Assembly (NCBI GenBank): GCA_024195585.1
Contig: SWBL01000068.1
Span: forward strand, 62,001 to 126,000
DNA length: 64,000 bases
Source of the DNA: Aureobasidium sp. EXF-3400
Taxonomy: Eukaryota; Ascomycota; Dothideomycetes; Dothideales; Saccotheciaceae
Direction: 5' to 3'
The position numbers and the translations under genes are program-made. Under the pieces are notes generated by a model. The model had not been told where the DNA came from and did not search any database. It worked only from the letters and a program-made list of their open reading frames with translations. This document shows, piece by piece, positions 30,399 through 39,914 of this stretch. Position 1 is the first letter of the stretch, and each line of letters begins with the position of its first letter.

Positions 30399-33300
30399 CT
30401 ACCTATCCAATCCGTCCAACTCAACCAACCTAGCAACCAAATCCACCAACCCCTGTTCCTTAGCATTAAGCCGTTCTCCAGGCCTCTCCACAAGTCCTTC
30501 CAAAACCGCATCCAGCATTCCCCTCAATCTGCCCACCAGCACTCCAATCCTCGCCCATCCTTTAAGTCTGATCCAGCCATCAACCACCAATCCCCTGTTC
30601 TGCGTATCTAACGTGATATCGCCCGAGAACAGAAGAAGAGTATAAGCGTTGAACGGTGTCAAATCACGGATAAACGTTTTGGATGTAGACAAAAGGGAGA
30701 AATAGGACAGAAACGCAGTCGAAGGAGGGAAATTCTGTCCAGGTGCTGAGGAGAACAAGACACTGCTGGGATGAATAAACAACCTCGAGTTTCCATGTTC
30801 CTGCTGTTGCTGAGGTGCTTGTTTGCCATTTTGCGATGGTAGTGTCGGTGCAGCAGAAGCACTAGGTTCGCGGAAGTATTTTATGGTTCTTGCTTCTGGA
30901 TCAAGGGCTACAGCGCCAGAAACAGAGGCTGCGTATTTGGTATCTGGGAACTCTATGCGTGCGACCTGGGGCGAGAAGGCTGCGGCGACTAACGCGCGGA
31001 CGAGAGCTGTGTTGCTGTTTCTAGCATTGTGGTCCGCAGAGGACGCGGAAGAGGAAGTCAAGAAGCCGATTTCTTGTAGTGAAGACATGTATTGACGACG
31101 GTTGGTGTTGATGTCGAAAAGAGTTTGCGTAGAAAGGAAGTTGCTGTCGCACCATTGGCGGAGAGAAGAGGAAGGCACACCTTCAGCACGTTTGGCACTC
31201 CAGACTTCGAAGGCGCGAAGGTCGCAAAGCAGATCGCCCTGGCCGCCTGGTGCAAACGCTAGCCGAGCTGCCTTGGCCTCGTCACGGCGAGCAGGAGGAG
31301 AAACGAATGGTGAGCGAGCAGTAAGAATAGACGCGATAGTCAAGCAAGCGTCTAAACAGCCAAAGACCGCACCATAGACAAGCAACTTGCCGCAGCGCAG
31401 ATCAGCTGGAATGGAGCTTAGATGACGACCCAGAGCCGTAAGTTCTGCGCCATCAAGAGCACCCATACGGTGCAAAGTCGTCAACGCACCACTGACCGCC
31501 AAAGTCGAAGGTGGGGTGATGGCACGAGACAGGAAAGACGGAACGTCCAATACACCCATAGCCTTGACGCTCAAACATAATTGCTCCAGCGGTACACGCA
31601 AGATCTCAGGATCAGGACGCTCAGCCATCTTGGTGGTCTCGGCTTGCTTAGTGTAGAGCTTGTAGCAGGTGCCTGCTCGCACACGACCTGCACGACCACG
31701 ACGTTGTTTACACGCTGCCCTAGATGCCCATACTTCTTCAAGCTTAATCATGCCATTGGCAGCGTCAAAGCTAGTTTCCTTGACACGGCCGGTATCAATG
31801 ACGGCAACGATATCCTCGATTGTTATGGAGGTTTCGGCGACATTGGTTGCGCAAATGACTTTGCGTTTGCCGGCGGGTGCAGGAGGGAAAACTCGCTTTT
31901 GCTCAACTGGCTGTAATGAAGCATGTAGAGGTAGCGCGTGAATGTGATGAAGATGCTGTAATGCTTTCAGGGTGCGATCAATCTCAGCAAGACCAGGAAG
32001 GAAAATCAGGATGCCGCCCTCTTGCGAGCCTAATTGCTCGTCGATGGTCTGCACGGTGTCTGAAATGAGATCGTAGTTGATCTTCATTCCAACGCTGCGC
32101 AGAGCTGCGCCCATGCTGGGCTCTTTGCCGCTTTCTTCATCGCCATCCTCACCAATAGCCCCTGCGAAGCCTGTCATACGGAGGATATCGTCTAAATAGA
32201 CGTCTTGCACTGGGTGGGTTCGTCCTTCAATCTCGACTGTGCTGACTGTCATCTTGCCAGCAAAGTAGCTCTTGAAGATCTGTGCATCCAGAGTGGCAGA
32301 CATGAGGATCAGTTTGAGGTCGTTGCGAACCTGCAACACATCTCTCAGAAGCACCATTAGGAAGTCAGTATCCAGACTGCGTTCGTGAACTTCATCGATA
32401 ACCACGTGACTGACATCAGCCAAAGCATCGACAACATCCTGCGGCTTTCCACCAGATGTCTGCAGTCGTCTCAACAGAACACCAGTAGTGACGAACGTGA
32501 TCTTAGTAGTACCGGTCTTCTGTTTCGACTCTCCTCTGATCGAGTAACCAACCTCTTCACCAACTTTGACACATCGCTCATCAGCAACACGATCTGCCAG
32601 ACCCAAGGCTGAGATTCTGCGAGGTTGTGTACATATGATATTTGCCGCTTCTCCAAGTCCTTGTCTGATCATGTCATCGAGAACAAATTGGACAGACTGA
32701 GTGGATTTTCCTGAACCAGTCTCACCAGAGATGATAGTGACTTGAGAAGACGTGACAGCTTCCACAATCGCATTGCGCAGCTTCCAGGCAGGCAGAGATT
32801 GCCTTGCTGCCATCATTCGCTGTTGTGCAGGAGTTTCTTGTCTGGCCTGCCAGTCTGCAAGAATTTTCTGACTCTGTTTTGTGGAAGGCTGCCAGTTAAT
32901 TGGTCGAGGCATACGTTTGGGGCGTGGACGTCTGCGGCTAGCAGTTTCTACATCCGGCTCGGCGGAGGTGGAAGAGACCGAAGCGATACTGCTGAGTCTA
33001 CCAGGGTTGGCGATGATGCTTGGGATCTCATGCTCGAGCCAATCGATGAGATTGAACAGCATCTGCTCGCCAATGAATTCAGATTGAGCTTGCAGCAAAG
33101 CTTGCTTCAAGATGCTCAAACGGATGTATGCAGGTAAGGAGGCCTCAATCGATAATACGGGGACGACGTTCGGGTATCCAGCCGTGGGTTTTCGAGCGTG
33201 AAGGACAATGCGCTCTTTCGGTCTCTCGACCACTTCCAAGACAATCTGACATGAAGTCTTAGTTGACTTGTATCTATCACTGTAGATAGAAGCCAGGATG

Positions 33301-34613
33301 ATTTGCTCTTCTTCCCAAACATCGAGATCATCTGAAATCTCGAGGTTACCTGTAGCAGATACTAGAGATGATGAGTCCAGGTTTCCGAGAAGTCTATGTT
33401 GTAGCCTCTCTGCTGCCTTTGCTTCATCGCCTGAAGACGCATCGAGCGCTTCTTCACAGAGTTCCATGGCGTAACCAGTAATTGCAAGACGTTTTAGTTT
33501 ACCCTCTCTGGCAAGATCACTACTAGCCATCGAAACACCAGCAGAGTAATTCTCGGGTAAGCTCCATTTTGGCAGATCGTCTTCCGGAACGTGAATTAGT
33601 AGCCATTCGACAGTTTCTTCACGATCCTTGCAGATCTCGACTGCTTCTTCAACGTGAGCGGGACGGAAGCCTAGTTTGGACAGGTCCTGCACGATGTGCT
33701 TCTTCTCAGCATTGGAAAGAGTAACGCCGTGTGGGTTCCAGAGCGCAGCCTGTCTGACCAAAGCCTCGACATCTCTGCGCATTTTCTTGCCCATCTCAAC
33801 CTTGGGAGCTCTTGTCCAGCCTTTTCCAGGGTTCTTGTGGATGCCTGGCGCACCGTTGTCCTTCTTCTCGGCCTCCATCTGCTTTTCCCTCTCTTGCCTC
33901 TTCTTTTCTTTCGCAGCTCTTTCGTCATCCCATTCTTTTCGTGCTTGGAAAGGATCCGCAGCGTACAACCAGCCCATACCCTCTTTTGTGGCCTCCTTTT
34001 TCATATCTGCAAACTCTCCTTTCCATAAATCACGATAGTTGGGCGGCATCATCATGTGCAGATTCTTGGCATTGGCGACGCGATAAAGCGCATAGGTAGC
34101 AGCAAAATGTCTAGCCTCTACAGCAGTCTCTTGCACACCCAAAGCCCTCTTCGCAGGAGGAAGCGACATAGGTGGTAGCGAAACGACTTCCTGCGTCTTC
34201 GGGTTCTTCCAACGCAAGATGACGGACGAGATGTGACCTGGCGGGTCTGACGAGCGATGCATGGTATATTCTGGCTTTTCCCATTTCTGCTTTTGACAGT
34301 GCTCGGAGAGCATGTTGACGGGGAGTTTTCCTGTCCATGATTGACCACCGATCAAGGTCCTTGTGTCGGGTTTCTTGACTGGATCGCCAGCCATGTCCAA
34401 TTCAGGGCCAGCATTCTTGCCTTTGCCCTTGGCAGCGGTCGAAGAGCTGCCTGCGGCCGGAGGTGTCGAATCGTTCTTCTTGGATTTCTTCGAGTCCTTC
34501 CCGTTGGAGAAGACTATGAAGCTCGTGTCTTCGCCGTTTGCAGTCGCAGCTGTAGCAGCATTCTTCTTGCCAGACTTGTTGGTGCTCCTGGGAGCGTGAG
34601 GTTTGTTGACCAT
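30399..34613 (-). CDS. DEAH/RHA-family RNA helicase, DHX57/YLR419W-like
   Basis: Single exon, 1404 residues. From the N-terminus: Lys/Ser/Ala-rich start, a UBA-like helix bundle (about 288-335, LSKLGFRPAHVEEAVEIC), an RWD domain (about 425-540, EEEQIILASIYSDRY), then the helicase core with motif I GETGSGKST (about 635), motif II DEVH (about 739), motif III SAT, motif V/VI region ETSITIEDIVAVIDTG and QRRGRAGRV (about 970), followed by the HA2/winged-helix part and an OB-fold C-terminus. UBA plus RWD plus DEVH core is the arrangement of human DHX57 and yeast YLR419W; DHX29, which helps scanning of structured mRNAs, is the nearest alternative. Cytoplasmic RNA or ribosome role is inferred from the family. 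Confidence 0.92.
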   Translation of the reverse strand: MVNKPHAPRSTNKSGKKNAATAATANGEDTSFIVFSNGKDSKKSKKNDSTPPAAGSSSTAAKGKGKNAGPELDMAGDPVKKPDTRTLIGGQSWTGKLPVNMLSEHCQKQKWEKPEYTMHRSSDPPGHISSVILRWKNPKTQEVVSLPPMSLPPAKRALGVQETAVEARHFAATYALYRVANAKNLHMMMPPNYRDLWKGEFADMKKEATKEGMGWLYAADPFQARKEWDDERAAKEKKRQEREKQMEAEKKDNGAPGIHKNPGKGWTRAPKVEMGKKMRRDVEALVRQAALWNPHGVTLSNAEKKHIVQDLSKLGFRPAHVEEAVEICKDREETVEWLLIHVPEDDLPKWSLPENYSAGVSMASSDLAREGKLKRLAITGYAMELCEEALDASSGDEAKAAERLQHRLLGNLDSSSLVSATGNLEISDDLDVWEEEQIILASIYSDRYKSTKTSCQIVLEVVERPKERIVLHARKPTAGYPNVVPVLSIEASLPAYIRLSILKQALLQAQSEFIGEQMLFNLIDWLEHEIPSIIANPGRLSSIASVSSTSAEPDVETASRRRPRPKRMPRPINWQPSTKQSQKILADWQARQETPAQQRMMAARQSLPAWKLRNAIVEAVTSSQVTIISGETGSGKSTQSVQFVLDDMIRQGLGEAANIICTQPRRISALGLADRVADERCVKVGEEVGYSIRGESKQKTGTTKITFVTTGVLLRRLQTSGGKPQDVVDALADVSHVVIDEVHERSLDTDFLMVLLRDVLQVRNDLKLILMSATLDAQIFKSYFAGKMTVSTVEIEGRTHPVQDVYLDDILRMTGFAGAIGEDGDEESGKEPSMGAALRSVGMKINYDLISDTVQTIDEQLGSQEGGILIFLPGLAEIDRTLKALQHLHHIHALPLHASLQPVEQKRVFPPAPAGKRKVICATNVAETSITIEDIVAVIDTGRVKETSFDAANGMIKLEEVWASRAACKQRRGRAGRVRAGTCYKLYTKQAETTKMAERPDPEILRVPLEQLCLSVKAMGVLDVPSFLSRAITPPSTLAVSGALTTLHRMGALDGAELTALGRHLSSIPADLRCGKLLVYGAVFGCLDACLTIASILTARSPFVSPPARRDEAKAARLAFAPGGQGDLLCDLRAFEVWSAKRAEGVPSSSLRQWCDSNFLSTQTLFDINTNRRQYMSSLQEIGFLTSSSASSADHNARNSNTALVRALVAAAFSPQVARIEFPDTKYAASVSGAVALDPEARTIKYFREPSASAAPTLPSQNGKQAPQQQQEHGNSRLFIHPSSVLFSSAPGQNFPPSTAFLSYFSLLSTSKTFIRDLTPFNAYTLLLFSGDITLDTQNRGLVVDGWIRLKGWARIGVLVGRLRGMLDAVLEGLVERPGERLNAKEQGLVDLVARLVELDGLDR

Positions 34614-34983
34614 TGTCTGGGTTCATAACGGGCTCGTTCTTGATCGCCGTCGATAAATAATTCCCTTTGATGACGGCGAAAGGCGGAGTTAATCTGGGGT
34701 TCGCAATCACTTGGCATATCTTTAGGGATCTCAAGTTCCAACGTGAATGGAAAACTGGCTGGTCACGATCTTGACGAGACGGTCAGTGAGAGATAGTAAG
34801 ATGAACATGGAACGAATAGTGATTGCCGTCATTCATCTACTGCTAAAATAAGTCGTGCTATCCAGGAATCCGCCCATTGCTTTTTGACGCTAGTAATACA
34901 TCCTTCTCATGCAATATACACTTCTCTCGAAGTATGCTTTATGCCTCAGAGCCATATTATTCCGATACAATGCATGCACATTC
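34614..34983. other. Intergenic region between helicase start and IRC22 end
   Basis: Upstream region of the helicase and 3' region of IRC22, both on the minus strand. Nothing distinctive seen. Confidence 0.45.
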
Positions 34984-35909
34984 TTATGCGGCGGGTCTGC
35001 TTCTCGACCTGGGCTTAGCACCAGATGCGACACGCTTGGCCTGAGGACGAGACAAGTGGTGGGCAGGGATCCAGGACTCATCGTAGGCCTTAGCACCGCT
35101 GGTAACAGCAGGGCCGTCAGCACCGACAACGCTGACCTGGTCGGCAGGGTCGACCTTCTTGGAACCACCAGACGAGCGCTTGGCACGTTCACCACCCTTG
35201 CCGCGACCCTTCTTCTGGGGGAAGAAGGTAGTGATCCAAGTGTTGTAGATGAAGTAGACGGTACCAGCGAAGACACCGCTGAGGACAAGGTAGAGGAAGA
35301 TGCTGCAAGTCCAATTAGCTTGTGCGCAAACACGCAAGTCGCGCAAAGTGACTCACATCTGAGGGTCAAAGAAGCTCATAGGAGCCTCAACAACAGAGAC
35401 AGTGCCGTTGAAAGCAGGGTAGGTGTGGAGCATGCCCATGTTGTCCTGGAAAACGGCGGCCAGGTTGAGGGTCAAGTCCTGGGGGTGCATCTCGGTAGCG
35501 AAGCTGTAGGTTGCAGTCTCCTGCTCGCCGGCAGGAACCAAAAGGTCGTACTTGCTGAGGGTCAAGTTGCTGATAGTCTTGGGGCCGACGAGGGAACCAC
35601 CAACGAAGCGAAGGTGAACGGGGGTAGTCTCGTGGTTGGCGATGGACAGAATGGCGTTGGTCGCGTGGCCATTGACGAGCTTGACACCGAAAACCTCAGA
35701 GTCGGGGAAGGAAACCGAGACGGCGACATTCAACTTGGGAGTCTGTTGGACATCAGGATCCTCAATCTCCTCTACGATCTCAGGAGCCTATGCACGTCAT
35801 CAGCTTGGTTCTCTCAATTGCTTGCCAATGATGCGTGACAAACCTGAGCGTAGGCAGAGATGGCCTTCAATGCAAAGAGCGCAAATGCGCTGAGCTTAAG
35901 AGATACCAT
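34984..35909 (-). CDS. irc22: IRC22 / translocon-associated protein alpha-like ER membrane protein
   Basis: Exons 35909-35844, 35787-35357, 35302-34984 give 271 residues. Signal peptide 1-22 (MVSLKLSAFALFALKAISAYAQ). The luminal part has KLNVAVSVSFPDSEVFGVKL, NGHATNAILSIANHE and FVGGSLVGP, the TRAP-alpha-type beta sandwich, and ends in FFDPQ before a membrane helix (about 167-192, IFLYLVLSGVFAGTVYFIYN). The cytosolic tail is basic with KKGRGKGGERAKR and ends in SRSRPAA. Fungal members are annotated as Irc22; TRAP-alpha assists co-translational insertion at the Sec61 channel. The family is clear, the yeast role is poorly known. Confidence 0.88.
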
Positions 35910-36222
35910 GTCGACTAGGTTGGATGTGTGGTATACAATGTCTTCTCAAAAGTCACAGAGAACAAGAGAGCTGCGGGGAGGTAAAGAAGTGCGAGGGAGG
36001 CCACCGTGGCACCCAAGCTCGGGCTTCATTCCCTCTTGGCAATGCAGCTCCACCAAGAGGCCTCGACCCTCGAGAACTTGCACTTCTCATCCTGATAGAC
36101 ACGACTTGATCAAATAGTCAATCAAGCAGCTTAATTGTGTGCTACATACGACTATACTTTCAATACAGCTCGCCGTCATTCCTCCATTGTTACCCTGTCT
36201 ATAACGACCGCATGTTTCCTCC
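35910..36222. other. Intergenic region between IRC22 start and CCCH gene end
   Basis: IRC22 promoter and CCCH gene terminator. No gene or clear element seen. Confidence 0.45.
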
Positions 36223-37833
36223 TCAGGTGATCTTTAACCGACGGACGGCAGTAATATCCATGTTGTGCATCTCTGGTGAAAACCTGCAGTTCTCGCCATT
36301 GATGCATGGCTTTCCCTTTGAGCCGCTCTCTCTACTCTCGGGGAAGGGGCAGCGATGGCCGTAGATGCACCCAGCATCTGAACACTCACTACCATGGATG
36401 CATGCAGACATACGTGCCACAAGTTTCAATGTCTCTAGCTCCTTCGCGTTGCACTTGTAAAGGTGGTCGTGCTCACATTTGCCGTCAGGGTATGGACAGT
36501 TGTGACGAAGATGGTGTGCGTTGCAGAGCTTCAGCTTCTTGAGCCGATTCACCTCGTCCTTTTTGAACTCAGGTGTTGGCGGGTCAATACGTTGTCCCTT
36601 TCTGTTGCGACGGATCCCGTCGGCTGAGGGTTCTCTTTCCTTGATAGAACTTTGAGGTGGTGCCTTTACCGCTGCTCCCTTCTTTGCTGCCATAGCCCAT
36701 GATGTGACGGGCATTGCTGACATTTCGACAGACTGATTTGAGCTTGCCGAAACCTGACGACTGTGCAATTCACGGACAGCAGGACGCACAACTGTAGTCG
36801 CTGCACGGAAGCTGGAATGCGATGTTGCGGGAGACGACGACGATAGAGGAGGGGATACGGATTCTCGGAGAAGAGTCGGGATGAAGCTCAATTCTGGGAT
36901 CGGGTCCACCATCTTGGGAGTGTCTACTCTGGTGTCGCGAAAAACACGACTCATTTGAGTCGCAGCGAGTTGAAGCGATACAAGGCGGTTGTCGAGCCGA
37001 GTACCATGGAGCAAGGTGATGCGAGACCTAGTCTCAACATTCTCGGCGAGGAGCCTTTTGAGCATAGGCGCATAGATTTCGCCATCTTCGCAGCCAAAGA
37101 GTATATGCTTGCAGTGCGTATCAACTATGTTCATATGCAAGTTGTCTGTGCGCTTGTCAGTGTACATTTAATCATGGGCAAAGACATATTCGAACCTTCC
37201 ATTTTGTCGATCACTACCTCGCGACCTTTCATGCCGACATCGATCAGGTCGAAAAGGTTCTTATCCTGGCAAAAACCGCGTACGAACAACCTGACCTGGC
37301 TGCTATGGTCGACCAGTCCAGCACGAAGGCAAAGGCTGCATAACTCTTCCAGATCGACATAGACCCGGACGATGACTTTGTTGTGGATAGAGAGGCTATC
37401 GATGGTTGAAAAGGCATACTCATTGATGGTCTGGAAAAGGACTTTTGCAGCGTGACGACCACCCTGGTCGCCCTGGCCCAGAAAACTGGTATGGAAGATG
37501 AGTTCATTGCCATCAATCAACGCTAGAACGTAAGAACTCTGCTCTGTAGACGAGGAGTTGTGGCGGACATGAAGTCTAAGGCTTGCGAACTGTTGGTCCA
37601 GACGTGCGCGTTGGGCACGTTCCAAAGCCAGAGCATCTGTCAGATGCAGCAGGTGCTGCATAACGTTCTACAGACCTCAGTCAGAGGTTCAGGGGATCAT
37701 GCAGTCAGGCACTCACATCATAGAAAGTGGCCTTGCTTGCGTCGAAACCTTTAATATTCTCGTGGTCCTCAGCCAGCTTCTTGATCGTAGCCCCGTCGAG
37801 CTCGGGTGAGCTGTAAAATCCTGGCGACGCCAT
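36223..37833 (-). CDS. CCCH zinc-finger protein with conserved fungal N-terminal domain
   Basis: Exons 37833-37717, 37667-37196, 37145-36223 give 503 residues; introns use GTGAGT and GTTCGA donors. The N-terminal half is a globular domain with SSYVLALIDGNELIFHTSFL, KVIVRVYVDLEELC and LFDLIDVGMKGREVVIDK followed by a continuation HILFGCEDGEIYAPML, resembling a nuclease-like alpha/beta fold found at the start of many fungal CCCH proteins. The middle is disordered. The C-terminal third holds Cys-His clusters: CNAHHLRHNCPYPDGKCEHDH, CIHGSECSDAGCIYGH (C-x5-C-x4-C-x3-H) and a last CINGENCRFSPEMH. RNA or DNA binding is inferred; aspartates in the N-terminal domain (LIDG, GCEDGE) suggest it may have been catalytic once. 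Confidence 0.85.
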
Positions 37834-38510
37834 CACGATTGGACAAGGGTGCAACGAGTGATAGTGGGATAAAAATCGAGCGAAGGATGGATGCGCAGTG
37901 GCGGGGTTGATAAAGGTCAAAGCCAGGAAAGTGAAGATAAAATTCGAGGAAGCCGCAAGTGAAGGTGAATGCGAGAAGCCGCGTCTTGACGAACCAACCG
38001 AATCGAGATCGCGTCTGTTTGATGCAGTGTGAGTGAGTTTCCAAGAGAGCACGAGTCACGGATATCTTTTGACGATTTTTGGAGGCAGTAACAACGACAT
38101 TGCCTCGACAACGATCCGGCTCGTCTCACAATGCTACAGCCTGTCTCCTTGTCTTTGACTTTCGACTTGCTGTCCATGTCGATTCGTCACAAATGACTGA
38201 TGCGCCTTCAGGAACATGCATTTGGCGGTGAATTACGAACGAACGACTTTCGTCGGATGATATGCATCGAACCGCTCAACCTGCAAAGTGCATTCCTCCC
38301 TGTCAAGATGTACGATGGATTTCTTTATCACGATGTATTCTTCGAGCAAAATTGCAGGTGTAGGTAAAACACGCATTCATGCTCGCTTTACTAGAGATGC
38401 TACTCCCACAGGCCAGGTCGGGTAATCAGTGCCAGAAGCTCAACCATATTATGCAGGAGACCGAACAACGCTATGCCGATTATCGCCTTTCATGCAACGA
38501 CACCAACCCT
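37834..38510. promoter_or_regulatory. Upstream region of the CCCH gene and terminator of HNT3
   Basis: 677 bases. An ATG at 38177 opens an 86-codon minus-strand frame in the CCCH leader, not protein-like. No TATA box or repeat seen. Confidence 0.4.
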
Positions 38511-39522
38511 CTACTCCCTTTTCCACTGGTCGTGCTCTTTAGCCAAATGCGCTTTTAACTTGGTCACTCTGTTCCCGAAGTTCTTCTTGCACCGCCAGCA
38601 GACCAGGTCAACAGTATACCAAGGTCCGTGCCCAATTCGCCGTACAGGATCATCGTTTGCCAAAGGGAATTTCTCCAGTGGTACCAAGAAAGAGGTCTGG
38701 AAGCTGTTGTAATGAGCGCTCCTTGTCAAGCATTCGCTTACCATGTCTCTCGACATGACGTGGACATGGAGATGATTCATCGAGGGCACTGCATGGACAC
38801 CAGTGATGATCTCCTTCGTCCAATCGCGCCCTTCTGGAAGGACTTCTGGAGGGTCATCCGTATCTCTGGCTTGGATCCTTGCCTGTTCTGACTTGGAAAA
38901 TTGGCCGTACTTCCGCCGCAGCTCGCTTGCCACCATCTGTTTGGCCCTTTCCACTTCCACTTTTATATCGGCAAGCAGTTGAGGGTCTTCAAACGCCTTG
39001 AATGGATGTAACAGATTGGGATCAGACTTTGGAAGAACCAGTAGATGGACGGAAGATTTGGGGAACATATCCTTGATGATGACCGCATGTTCGTTGTTGA
39101 ACAAGACTCTGTCGTAAGCATCGGGGTCGACTGTGTATACTCCCAGGCCATCCCTCCCGTCGAAGGACCATTTTGGCTTTGCCTTGTCAGAGCTTGAGTG
39201 CTTGCCGGATTTCTCAGGAGACATTTGAGGATTAATAGGTTTCTTCGACATTAATTCTGTGACTGGCAAGGATGAGAATGATATTCCGGATGTGGCTAGC
39301 GAAATACTCACACGCATTCTTAGAATTCGGCTTTGTATCTGGAAGCTCCATTCCGACAATCTCATCTTCTGTTATGGCTTCTTGAGGTGCTCCCATGGTG
39401 GCGGTCTTGTTGCGTCCTCTATTCCTTCCTTTTGCTAATATGCTTGTTGTACTGAATGCTTTGAGAATACACTCGCTCCTGAATATCTCCCTCTTACGGT
39501 ACCCGGACAACAGATTGAACAT
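38511..39522 (-). CDS. hnt3: Aprataxin-like DNA deadenylase (Hnt3) with mitochondrial-type leader
   Basis: Removes AMP from abortive DNA ligation ends and so rescues stalled ligation. Exons 39522-39312 and 39262-38511 give 320 residues. The HIT domain runs from WSFDGRDGLGVYTVDP to the catalytic HLHVHV, with KDMFPKSSVHLLVLP before it; the C-terminal zinc finger is CWRCKKNF...AHLAKEH. Between them ARIQARDT and GVHAVPSMNHLHVHV fit fungal aprataxins. The first ATG gives a leader rich in Arg/Ser/Thr with few acids (ILKAFSTTSILAKGRNRG), a probable mitochondrial presequence. A second ATG at 39396 lies in GCCACCATGG and would give a form without it. The intron acceptor is one of two AGs six bases apart; only the first keeps the frame. 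Confidence 0.9.
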
Positions 39523-39914
39523 GCAAGTGTGACTAAGGACTAGAACTCATAGGATATCTAGTGATGCCAGAGGAAAAGTAATAATAGTGTCAATATGATA
39601 TGATGCTTCCATTTTCCGCAAAAGGCCAATGACGTTTTCAATCTTCAATCAGTTTGCCCGTTTCGGCTGATCGCGTGAGCTCGCGGCGGCTCGGATGTCA
39701 AATCGCGTCTCCCAGCTTTCTGCCTTGCAAGAAATCTGACTTTCACTTCACCGTGTTGCTTGACGACTGAAATTACGGCTCTACGTGTTGCCATAATTTG
39801 AATACTGGATACTGGTCAATAGAGCAATAAATATCATTCTTACCGAATCTTGGATACAACCTCGCTTTCTTTTTCCCGCTCACCAAACACCGCTCCACTT
39901 GCGCCGCCACCACC
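39523..39914. promoter_or_regulatory. Divergent promoter of HNT3 and the DUF4211 gene
   Basis: 392 bases between divergent start codons. AT-rich around 39570-39600 and 39790-39840. No repeat or clear TATA box. Confidence 0.4.

Noticed and set aside
31697..32400. DEVH instead of DEAH as a defective helicase motif
   Set aside because: DEVH is normal in the DHX29/DHX57 branch; all other helicase motifs are intact.
33671..33928. Arg/Lys-rich frames antisense or shifted within the helicase gene
   Set aside because: Shadow frames caused by the Lys/Glu-rich linker of the real protein; the same applies to long shifted frames inside IRE1, NUP192 and TEL1.
37917..38177. 86-codon ATG frame in the CCCH gene leader
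   Set aside because: Its peptide is low in structure and it overlaps other chance frames; an upstream reading frame role cannot be judged without the transcript start.
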